Shown here: positions 51,806 to 59,436 of the stretch, piece by piece
Numbering within the stretch: position 1 is the stretch's first letter
Layout: each line of letters starts with the position of its first letter
Assembly (NCBI GenBank): GCA_006739055.1
Contig: AP019702.1
Location: forward strand, 4,675,388-4,739,387
DNA length: 64,000 bases
Direction: 5' to 3'
Source of the DNA: Allostella vacuolata
GTDB lineage: Bacteria; Pseudomonadota; Alphaproteobacteria; ATCC43930; Allostellaceae
Position numbers and translations under genes: made by a program
Notes under the pieces: generated by a model
Told to the model about the DNA's origin: nothing
The model's database searches: none
Seen by the model: the letters and a program-made list of their open reading frames with translations, nothing else

Positions 51806-53530
51806 CAGAAAGGACGGCTGGGCCCGCTGGAGTTCGGGCCTGGCCGCCGCGACGAAACGGATGAGCGCTGGCATCGACCTGATCTGCGACAGCGTGTCCA
51901 CCAGCGGGTGGAGCAAGGATGCCGACGGGCCGTAGATCATGCAGGCCAGCTTGCAGAGCTTCCCGTCGCCGGCTTCGGCCAGGGCGCCGAAGATCACCTC
52001 GGCCGCGATCACCGAGGCCAGCGGGCCGAGATGCCGGCCGTCCGATGGCGGCTGGGCCGCCTCGAACAGGGTGAAGAAGGCGAGCGGCGGGTCGGCTGCG
52101 ACGGCATCAATGTCGTCCCGGTCGAGCAGGTCGCCGCCGACGGCGTCGAGGAAGTCGCGGATGCCCTGTTGGCTTTGCGGCCAGTTGGCGAGCAGGGGCG
52201 CCAGGCCGGTGGTGCCGGGCGCGCGCGATTCGACGTTGCGACGCAGTGCGGTGACCGACCAGATGCCGGCGTCGCCGCCGCGCGCCAGGTCGCGATGGGC
52301 CAGGCCGTCGGTTGCCCCCGGCGAGATCACGTCGAAGGCGCTCGTCTGCGGCCCGATCCGTCGGCTGAGGTTGGGCCGCACATCATCGACCACATCGAAG
52401 AAGTGCCGCCACTGGATGACCTGTTCCCGGCGCAGCGGCAGGCGCCATGGTACCCGCGACGAGGTGGTCCACAGGATGTTATCGAGCGAGCCCGGCTGGT
52501 CGTTGGCGACCAGCGGCTCGACCGGCAGGTCGTTCAGCCGATAGACCGGCCGGACCATGGCGTGGCCGAAGCGGCCGACCGCGTGGGAGAATTCCAGCGG
52601 CAGTCCACCCTCCGACGCCTTGGCGAGTCGGCTGTTCACGACGTCCCGATCGATGAAGATCGGCGTGCCGCTGTATCGCCGGTAGATCGCCGGATGCAGG
52701 ATCCGCGGCAACAGGTCGTGGCGGATGCAGCTGCGGAAGACCGCCCCCACGGCCTCCATGGCGAAGGCAAAGGGGACCTCCATCCCGGACCCGCAGGCCG
52801 CCGGCGCCAGCGCCGCGGCCCGCTCCAGCACCGTATTGTGCAGGAGATGGAAAACGGCGGTCAGCTGCGCCAGGATCAGGTTGTCGTCGTTGCGCGGGTC
52901 GGCGACCAGCGCTTCCGTCAGGTTGCCGGAGCCGGGTCGGCCCTCGCCGACGGGCGTGGGCGCGCGGCCGAGATCGCGGCCAACCGTCGGGTCGTCGGCC
53001 GCCGGTCCGACCCGCAGCCGGCAGCGCTGGCCGGCGTCGAAGCGGTAGGCGTGCGGGCAGCCGGCCGGGCCGGTGCCGTAGAGCGTCTCCAGCCGCAAGC
53101 GGACGGCACGGTCGTTGCGGAAGGCGCCCGCGCCGGTCGCCATCGCCAGCGGCGACGGCACCGTCAGGACCAGGTCATGCAGGACCAGTTGGGCGAAATA
53201 GGTGTAGCCCGAGGGGATGTCGGGGTTCTCCCACGGCTCCAGCCCGGCATCGAGCGGCCCGCCCGGCCAGATGTCAGCTCCGCGGGCGAGGCACCGTCCG
53301 AGGCGGGCGAGCAGGTCCCGCCCCCCTTGGTCTCGCGTGCTCTGCTGCCGGGAGCGGCCGAGTGTGCATCGCTCGGCGGGTGCCGGCGTGCCCAGGAAAT
53401 GGCGGAACCCCGCCGCCGGGCCCTGCCCGTCCGGCGGCAGCGGCGGCGCCGCGCCGTTGACGCTGCGGACCGCCGGCGGCGCGACCGCGGCGGGGGGCGG
53501 TATCGGGCAGTTGGTCCCGTGTGACGGCAT
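51803..53530 (-). CDS. Animal-type haem peroxidase family protein
   Basis: A 575-residue peroxidase of the peroxidase-cyclooxygenase (animal haem peroxidase) superfamily. The distal His118-Asp119 lies in YTYFAQLVLHDL, DPRNDDNLILAQLTAVFHLL followed by HN matches the conserved helix, and the proximal His323 is in EFSHAVGRFGHAMVRPVYRL. No signal peptide is apparent: the N-terminus is Pro/Ala-rich. Such enzymes oxidise halides, phenols or protein side chains with hydrogen peroxide. It shares a divergent promoter region, with two SARP-like arrays, with the CxxCH protein gene. Confidence 0.88.
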   Translation of the reverse strand: MPSHGTNCPIPPPAAVAPPAVRSVNGAAPPLPPDGQGPAAGFRHFLGTPAPAERCTLGRSRQQSTRDQGGRDLLARLGRCLARGADIWPGGPLDAGLEPWENPDIPSGYTYFAQLVLHDLVLTVPSPLAMATGAGAFRNDRAVRLRLETLYGTGPAGCPHAYRFDAGQRCRLRVGPAADDPTVGRDLGRAPTPVGEGRPGSGNLTEALVADPRNDDNLILAQLTAVFHLLHNTVLERAAALAPAACGSGMEVPFAFAMEAVGAVFRSCIRHDLLPRILHPAIYRRYSGTPIFIDRDVVNSRLAKASEGGLPLEFSHAVGRFGHAMVRPVYRLNDLPVEPLVANDQPGSLDNILWTTSSRVPWRLPLRREQVIQWRHFFDVVDDVRPNLSRRIGPQTSAFDVISPGATDGLAHRDLARGGDAGIWSVTALRRNVESRAPGTTGLAPLLANWPQSQQGIRDFLDAVGGDLLDRDDIDAVAADPPLAFFTLFEAAQPPSDGRHLGPLASVIAAEVIFGALAEAGDGKLCKLACMIYGPSASLLHPLVDTLSQIRSMPALIRFVAAARPELQRAQPSFL

Positions 53531-53575
53531 GGGTCTCGCTCGGCTGGGATGATCGACGGGAAGTGGACCATGGCC

Positions 53576-53604
53576 GGCGTCAATCGAACGTTAGTCGGGC
53601 GGAC
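53576..53604 (-). promoter_or_regulatory. SARP-type operator, peroxidase promoter
   Basis: On the minus strand TAACGTT and TGACGCC begin 11 bp apart; a weaker third repeat, GTCCGCC, lies 11 bp further upstream. The last heptamer is identical to the last one of the lipoprotein array. It ends 45 bases before the peroxidase start. Confidence 0.55.
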
Positions 53605-53644
53605 GATCGCGGACCGGGCCCGACGAAGTGCCGGCCTCGGGCGC

Positions 53645-53673
53645 TGACGGTCGGCTGACGTTCGCCTGACAGC
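53645..53673 (+). promoter_or_regulatory. SARP-type operator, promoter of the CxxCH protein and protease genes
   Basis: TGACGGT, TGACGTT and TGACAGC start at 53645, 53656 and 53667, exactly 11 bp apart. The array ends 80 bases before the ATG at 53754, almost the same distance as in the lipoprotein promoter (78), and has the same orientation to transcription. Confidence 0.72.
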
Positions 53674-53753
53674 CGGGCTGCTTGCATGCCACCAGCCGCG
53701 GGCGAGGGAGCGGGGGCGCCCCGCCCCGTCACCGGCAGGGGAGATTGCCCGAC

Positions 53754-55385
53754 ATGTCCAGCCCGAATCGCTTCCGCACCATCGCGCTCGCCGCCGGCAT
53801 GCTTGCGGCCAGCGTCCAGGCCCAGGCCCAGGCCCAGGTCCCGGGGCCATCAGCAGATCCGGCCTGCTTCCCCGAAGCGGCGGCCATCCCTGGCTGGGGC
53901 CCCGCCATGAGGCGGACGGTTGTCGTCCACGACCCGGAGGTGTTCCGGCAAGCCGACTTCTCGCTGGCGCGGACGCTGGGCGCCATCGTCCGCTCGAACG
54001 GGCTGGAGGACAGCGGCGGCGAGCGGGTGGCCCTGCTGCAGAGCATGGTCCGCAGCTTCGCCCGCGATACCTTCGTGAACGGCGAGGGTGGGCTGGTGAC
54101 CGTCGCAGACCCGCGCCCCAACGAGGCGGCGCTAGACCCGGCGGCAATGCTCCAGAGCACGGGCAAGGACGGTTTCCGCCCGGTCGCCGTCTTCAACCGC
54201 CTCGACCTGGCGCCCGACGACTGGTCGAACTGCGGCGAGCACCGCATCGTCTACGCCAAGGGCGACGGGTCGGATCGCTCCGACCGGATGACCCTGATCT
54301 TCGAGGCGAAGCTGCGCAATCCGGGCGGCCGCAAGCATGCCTGCCGCCCGATCGCGCAGTTCTGGGACGGGCTGTCGGCGCCGGGTCTGACCTCGTCCGA
54401 TCTGGCCCGCAGGCTGGCTGCGTTCTTCTATGCCGGCGACCTCGACGGCGACGGCAGCTCCGACTTGCCGGGCGGTGGGGCGGTGATCCAGGCCCTGCAT
54501 CTGGGCCAGGAGGTGGGCCAGGTTCGTGGCAACCTGTTCATGGCCAACCCCGGCGACCATCCCTGGCAGTTGCGCGAATGGCGCGTCGCGTCCGGCGCCG
54601 ACAATGCCCCGGTCTTCGTCGCCACGACGGTGAAGGAGAACCCGCATCCGGCGCTGTACGAACCGGACGGGCCGGCGACGCCGGCCGAGCAGGTGCGGCA
54701 GCGGCAGGATTTCCTGGGCGCCCTGATCGGCCAGGCGGCCGCCAATCTCACCGAGCTCGACCGCGCCGCCGCCCCGGTCGACCGCGGTCGGCTGCTGGCA
54801 GAGCTGGGTGCCGGCTTTCCCGGTCGCTTCGACAGCTTCGTCAGCATCTCGCATGACATCCCGGCCGCGGTCGACGACCCGGTGCGGCGCGGCACCGGCA
54901 ACAGCATGCTGCTGCGGTCGCTGGAGGCGCGCCTGGCCGGCCTCTCCCGGCCCGATCGCTGCCACATCACGCCGGAGCAGTTGCTGAACCGTGCGGGGGC
55001 GATGAGCTGCGGCGGCTGCCACCAGTTCTCGGTCGGCAAGGAGATCGCCCCGCAGGTGCGGTGGCCGGCGGCATTGGGGCGCTTCGTCCATGTCGATGAG
55101 AAGGGCGACCTGTCGCCGGCGCTGGAGGACCATTTCCTGCCGGAGCGGCGACGCGGCCTGACCCGCTACCTCGCGGAAACCGCCATCCCCCTGGCCTCGA
55201 CCGCGCCCGTCGCCACCGCCGCGGGCTCGTCCCCGGTATCGCTGCTGCTGCGCCGCCTGCCGGAGGCTACGACCCGCCGCGACCGGCTGGAGCTGCTGCG
55301 CGGCGCCGAGGAGGCGGCCGCCGCCGAACGCCGACGCGAAGCCGCCCGGCCAGGTGCCTTCACCCCCTTCCGGCGCTCGCACTGA
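53754..55385 (+). CDS. Secreted protein with a single CxxCH haem-binding motif
   Basis: A 543-residue exported protein. MSSPNRFRTIALAAGMLAAS followed by VQAQA looks like a signal peptide. The main body has RRTVVVHDPEVFRQADFSLA, FNRLDLAPDDWSNCGEHRIV and FWDGLSAPGLTSSDLARRLA. A c-type haem motif is at Cys419 (MSCGGCHQF), after which the sequence runs SPALEDHFLPERRRGLTRYL. The tail is Arg/Ala-rich. I recognise no named family. A covalent haem could pass electrons to or from the peroxidase-related chemistry. It starts the operon with the two protease genes. Confidence 0.78.
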   Translation: MSSPNRFRTIALAAGMLAASVQAQAQAQVPGPSADPACFPEAAAIPGWGPAMRRTVVVHDPEVFRQADFSLARTLGAIVRSNGLEDSGGERVALLQSMVRSFARDTFVNGEGGLVTVADPRPNEAALDPAAMLQSTGKDGFRPVAVFNRLDLAPDDWSNCGEHRIVYAKGDGSDRSDRMTLIFEAKLRNPGGRKHACRPIAQFWDGLSAPGLTSSDLARRLAAFFYAGDLDGDGSSDLPGGGAVIQALHLGQEVGQVRGNLFMANPGDHPWQLREWRVASGADNAPVFVATTVKENPHPALYEPDGPATPAEQVRQRQDFLGALIGQAAANLTELDRAAAPVDRGRLLAELGAGFPGRFDSFVSISHDIPAAVDDPVRRGTGNSMLLRSLEARLAGLSRPDRCHITPEQLLNRAGAMSCGGCHQFSVGKEIAPQVRWPAALGRFVHVDEKGDLSPALEDHFLPERRRGLTRYLAETAIPLASTAPVATAAGSSPVSLLLRRLPEATTRRDRLELLRGAEEAAAAERRREAARPGAFTPFRRSH

Positions 55386-55441
55386 GCCGGCCGCCACCCC
55401 CTTGGCCATCTCCACTAGCCCGAACGGAACGGAGAAACGAC

Positions 55442-56287
55442 ATGCGACCCCATCTGCTCGCGATCCTGGCCACGGCGCTGCTGCTGGCGCCGAGCCTGGC
55501 ATCTGCCCGGAAAGCCAAACCGGACGCATACCCTTCTCCGCCGGACCGTCTCTCCCTGCGATCAGTCGAGGCCCTGCAGCAGAGCACGCTCGAGCCGCGC
55601 CTGGGCAATGGCAGCGTCGCCGAGGCCCGGGACTGGCCGGCCAGCTTCTTTGCCCGCGAGGCCGGCTGCACCGCCACCTTGATCGCGCCACGGGTGCTGC
55701 TGACCGCCGGCCACTGCATCGCAGACGGCGGCCGGGTCGAGATCGCCAGCCGCGGGCTCCTCTACGAAGGCACCTGCGAAGCCCCGAGGCCGGGCTACCC
55801 GACGGTGCAGAGCGCCGACTGGATGCTGTGCCTGATGGATAAGGGCGTGCCCGACCTGCAGTACGAACGTGTCAGCCTCGATGCGAAGCTACTGGTGCGC
55901 AACCGCCAGCTCCTGCTCGCCGGCTACGGCTGCACCGCCATCGGCGGCGGACGCGACGAGCAGTTCCGCACCGGGCCGACCTTCGTCGAATTCCTGCCGG
56001 GCGAGATCGCGGACCAGCCGCACTGGGCCGCTACCTTCTCCGGCCGGCGGCGTGGCGACGCCTTCGTCTGCGAAGGAGATAGCGGCGGCGCGGTCTTCGT
56101 CGAGCAGCCGCTGGCCGCCCGCCGTCTGGTCGTCGCGGTCAATTCGCATCGCGACGGGGGCGGCGAGGGCATTTCCTTCCTCTCCGTCCTCAGCACCGCC
56201 GCCGCCCGGACTTACGTCACGCGCTGGGCCGATCGCCATGGTCAGCGTCTTTGCGGAGTGCACGCCGATGCATCGCGCTGCCGCTAG
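55442..56287 (+). CDS. Secreted trypsin-like serine protease (S1)
   Basis: A 281-residue precursor with a signal peptide (cleavage near SLASA, residue 22). The catalytic triad of the chymotrypsin fold is complete: His91 in LLTAGHCIA, Asp126 in SADWMLC and Ser214 in CEGDSGGAV. Six or more cysteines support disulfides in the periplasm or outside. A short propeptide-like segment precedes the fold. It starts 57 bases after the CxxCH gene and overlaps the subtilase gene by 20 bases, so the three are one operon. Confidence 0.9.
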   Translation: MRPHLLAILATALLLAPSLASARKAKPDAYPSPPDRLSLRSVEALQQSTLEPRLGNGSVAEARDWPASFFAREAGCTATLIAPRVLLTAGHCIADGGRVEIASRGLLYEGTCEAPRPGYPTVQSADWMLCLMDKGVPDLQYERVSLDAKLLVRNRQLLLAGYGCTAIGGGRDEQFRTGPTFVEFLPGEIADQPHWAATFSGRRRGDAFVCEGDSGGAVFVEQPLAARRLVVAVNSHRDGGGEGISFLSVLSTAAARTYVTRWADRHGQRLCGVHADASRCR

Positions 56288-58610
56288 CCTCTGGCTCGCC
56301 GCTGTCCTGGCGGGGGCCGCCGCCGTCCCGGCCGACGCCGGGACAGGCCGTATCCAGATCCGCGCCACCTCGGTCTTGCCCGACGATGTGCAGAGGACGC
56401 TGCACGAACTGGCCGAACCGACGATGGTGACGCTGGGCGCACGGCAGGCGGTGGAGCCGCGTCTGCGCGCCTTCTGCCGCGGCTCCGTCTCGGACATCTA
56501 CATTGCCCAATTCGTCGAGCTGAATGCCAGGCCGGGCGAACCGTCCCCCCTGCGCGTCTCGTCCCGCGCCCGGCGCATCCTCCTGCCGGCCTGCGCCGGG
56601 GTCCAGCGCGAGGGTGCCTCGGCGATTGTCCAGCCAGGCGACGGCAGCCTCGACAACATCCTGCTGCGCCGCCTCGGCACCACCGGGGCGACGTTGATTC
56701 GGGTCTGCCAGCCGGGCCCCGCCGCTGGTTCCTGCCGGACTATGAAGCTGGAGGATCGGGTGAAGGAACTGGCGCCGGGGCTAGTGGCGTCGCCGCTCAG
56801 CATGCCGGTGGGCCAGTCCATCCCCCTGCCCGCGGTGTCCTACTGGACCGCCATCACGCTCCGGCCTGGAATCGACACGACGCAGGCCCGCCGGCGACTG
56901 GCCGAGGCAGTCGCCGCCACGCCATTCGACGCGACCCTGCTGGCGACGGAGGTGGCTCCGGAGTTCGAGCTGATCACGCCGCTGCGGGTCGACGACCAGT
57001 CGCTTGACGGGGACTGCGCCCCCGCCAGGGGTGTGCCGTCCGAATGGCCCTACGATCGCAAGGCCGTGCGCGCGGCGATCGAAGACGCGATGGCCATGCT
57101 GAAACGCCAGGATCGGGAACCCACTCGCTTCGTCGTCCGGGTCGCGGACACCGGCGCCATCGGCGTGGGCGACCCCGCCTATTTCCCCCTCTCCGTCATC
57201 GAGGCGAACCAGGGTGCCGTGGAGGGCGATCGCAACGGCAAGCTGGGCAAGAACGGATTCCGGGGCGACCGCTTCGGCATCGATGCGGAGCGCGGCGGTG
57301 ATGTCGCACCCCGGCCAGGGCACGACCTTGGCGCCCATGGCACGCATGTCGCCGACCTTGCCCTGGGCGGCCGGCCGTTCCGAGAGGAGTTCCGGGACAT
57401 CGGCCGCCTGGTGCGGCTCAATTTCGCCCGCATCTTCACCGATGGCAGCGGCGGCCGCGCCTGGGTGAAACCCGACATGCTGGGTGCCAGCATGATCGCG
57501 ACGCCGCCGACCATCCATATCGTCAACTTCAGCGTCGACGGCGAGGAGCCGATCACGGCGCTGGAAGTCGCCCTGAAGAGCGCGGTCGATCGCCGGCAGC
57601 TCATCGTGATGGCCGCCGGCAACGGCGGCATCCGGCTGGACGAGGGCAAGCGGCGCTACCCGTCCGGCCATGTCCCGGGGGACGCCCGGCCGGCTGCGCT
57701 GGTTGTCGGCGCCCACAGCCCGCCCGAGGTCATCGACGGCGTCGTCCGGATCCGCCGTGCCAGCTTCTCCAACCATGGCAGGAACGACGTCGACCTACTG
57801 GCACCCGGATGCCGAATCCCCGCCTCCTACCGCAGCGACGGCTATGACATGCTGGCTGGGACATCCATCGCCGCGCCCCTGGTCAGCTTCACCGCGGCCA
57901 TCATCGGCAGCGTCTTGCAGGACTGGCAGCCGGCCATGATCCGCCAGCGCCTGCACATGACCGCGCGCTGGGCATCGGTGGAGATCGAGCGCGAGACCAT
58001 CTTCGGCGGCGTCCTCGACATCCCGGCTGCCTTGCGCGTGTTCGATGACGTGGTGCGCCGGCCGGACGGCTCGCTCCTGCATGGCCGCTGGCTGGATACC
58101 GAGGAGGTGGCCGGGGTCTGCGCCGAGAACGCGGGTCCGGTGGTCACCCACCAGTTGGCCCAGGTCCGAGTCGAGTTGGGCCGCCGTGGCGAGGGGCCGA
58201 AGCTGTGGGTGACCCGGCTCGACAACAAGGCCCAACTCCTCAAGGCGGCCCGCCCCTGCCGCCCCGCCAACGAGGCCGGACCGCTGTTGCTGCTGGACAG
58301 CGGCAAGTCCATCCGGGTGCCGTGGCGGGAGATGGCGGCCCTGATCCCGGCGGTCGATCCGCAGCAGCGCCGGATCCTGCCGCCCGGCGCCCCGGCCGCG
58401 GCAGCCGCCCACGCCGTGCCGGCACCGCGCGCCGTGGAGGTCGTCCCGGTGCAGCGGGCGCTGGCGGAAAGGAACCTGCTGCGGACGGCGCCCGATGGTC
58501 GCCTGGGACCGGAGACGCGGGAGGCGATCCGCGCCTTCCAGCGTCAGCGCGACGAGCAACCGTCGGGGATCCTGAACGGGACCCAGTTCCGCGCCCTGAT
58601 GCGCCGCTAA
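56268..58610 (+). CDS. Secreted subtilisin-like protease with C-terminal peptidoglycan-binding domain
   Basis: A 780-residue exported protein. The signal peptide ends near PADAG (residue 24). An N-terminal region of about 260 residues precedes the S8 domain, whose triad is Asp294 (RVADTGAIG), His357 (GAHGTHVAD) and Ser533 (GTSIAAPLVS), with oxyanion Asn452 in AAGNGG. After a Pro/Ala linker the last 60 residues (VQRALAERNLLR, LGPETREAIRAFQRQ) form a PG_binding_1 domain, which should anchor the protease at the cell wall. The start is ATG 56268, inside the trypsin gene; ATG 56238 is an alternative. Confidence 0.9.
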   Translation: MHRAAASLWLAAVLAGAAAVPADAGTGRIQIRATSVLPDDVQRTLHELAEPTMVTLGARQAVEPRLRAFCRGSVSDIYIAQFVELNARPGEPSPLRVSSRARRILLPACAGVQREGASAIVQPGDGSLDNILLRRLGTTGATLIRVCQPGPAAGSCRTMKLEDRVKELAPGLVASPLSMPVGQSIPLPAVSYWTAITLRPGIDTTQARRRLAEAVAATPFDATLLATEVAPEFELITPLRVDDQSLDGDCAPARGVPSEWPYDRKAVRAAIEDAMAMLKRQDREPTRFVVRVADTGAIGVGDPAYFPLSVIEANQGAVEGDRNGKLGKNGFRGDRFGIDAERGGDVAPRPGHDLGAHGTHVADLALGGRPFREEFRDIGRLVRLNFARIFTDGSGGRAWVKPDMLGASMIATPPTIHIVNFSVDGEEPITALEVALKSAVDRRQLIVMAAGNGGIRLDEGKRRYPSGHVPGDARPAALVVGAHSPPEVIDGVVRIRRASFSNHGRNDVDLLAPGCRIPASYRSDGYDMLAGTSIAAPLVSFTAAIIGSVLQDWQPAMIRQRLHMTARWASVEIERETIFGGVLDIPAALRVFDDVVRRPDGSLLHGRWLDTEEVAGVCAENAGPVVTHQLAQVRVELGRRGEGPKLWVTRLDNKAQLLKAARPCRPANEAGPLLLLDSGKSIRVPWREMAALIPAVDPQQRRILPPGAPAAAAAHAVPAPRAVEVVPVQRALAERNLLRTAPDGRLGPETREAIRAFQRQRDEQPSGILNGTQFRALMRR

Positions 58611-58664
58611 AGGACCGAGGGCCAGCGGGGTACCCGCAAACGTACCCGCATCCGTCCCGGATGA

Positions 58665-58680
58665 CCGCGGAAAGCCGCGG
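58665..58680. terminator. Short hairpin after the subtilase gene
   Basis: CCGCGG-AAAG-CCGCGG, about 55 bases after the stop codon and without a T-run. It is a weak terminator candidate. The tandem words gtacccgc at 58630-58649 are the only other visible structure in 58611-58712. Confidence 0.35.
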
Positions 58681-58712
58681 ACCCATGCGGCAGACAACAG
58701 CAGCTAAAGGGC

Positions 58713-58751
58713 TGAAAAACAAGCGGGGGCGTCCCATTGCGGACGCCCCCG
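58713..58751 (-). terminator. Rho-independent terminator for tRNA-Ser
   Basis: CGGGGGCGTCC pairs with GGACGCCCCCG (58724-58734 and 58741-58751) around a 6-base loop. On the minus strand it is followed by TTGTTTTTC. It starts 11 bases after the tRNA 3' end. Confidence 0.85.
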
Positions 58752-58759
58752 GACTGTGT

Positions 58760-58851
<92 letters not shown>

Positions 58852-58925
58852 TCGCATTCCCGAACGGCCGGAGGTCATTAAGGGGTCGGGCGGCGGAATG
58901 CAAGCCTGTCCCGCAGGCAAGGCCG

Positions 58926-59333
58926 TCACGGCAGGCGGACGGTGAAACCCTCTTCGGCCAGGAGGTTGCCGTCGCGGTCGAAGAGCTGGACGAATCCCGG
59001 CCCCAGGATCGCCGGCATCAGGTCCCAGGTGCGCCAGTTGGGGCTGACCCCGGCATAGAGGTCGCGGGTCCGCACCACCCGGCCGTTGGCGATCCAGCGC
59101 AGGGTGAAGGCCGGCTGGTCGGGGTCCGCGCGGCTGCAATCGAGCCGCAGGAAGGCGTGGACCCGGTCATACTCGACGATGAATTCCGTGGTCGGCTCGA
59201 CCGGCTCGCGCTGGTAAACGCCCTTGGCGGTGCGGAACTCGCGGATGATGCAGTCGGTGTCCGCCCAAGCCGGCGTCACGGCGAGCGTCGCCGCCGCCGT
59301 CGCAGCCCACAGGAGGATTCGACCGCCGTTCAT
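58926..59333 (-). CDS. Small secreted protein of unknown function
   Basis: A 135-residue precursor: MNGGRILLWAATAAATLAVT followed by PAWA-D is a clear signal peptide. The mature protein of about 110 residues starts DTDCIIREFRTAKGVYQREP and has two cysteines that may pair. It is rich in strands and ends EEGFTVRLP. I recognise no family. It lies upstream of tRNA-Ser on the same strand and downstream of the amidase gene, with no obvious operon partner. Confidence 0.72.
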   Translation of the reverse strand: MNGGRILLWAATAAATLAVTPAWADTDCIIREFRTAKGVYQREPVEPTTEFIVEYDRVHAFLRLDCSRADPDQPAFTLRWIANGRVVRTRDLYAGVSPNWRTWDLMPAILGPGFVQLFDRDGNLLAEEGFTVRLP

Positions 59334-59436
59334 TGGTGACACAGCGTTACCGCAACGGCGCGCAGCGACCAAGGCCGCCGACGCGCCGCTCCACCTGATC
59401 CTCGGCCCTGCGGCATTCCGGCCACGGGGGGGAACG

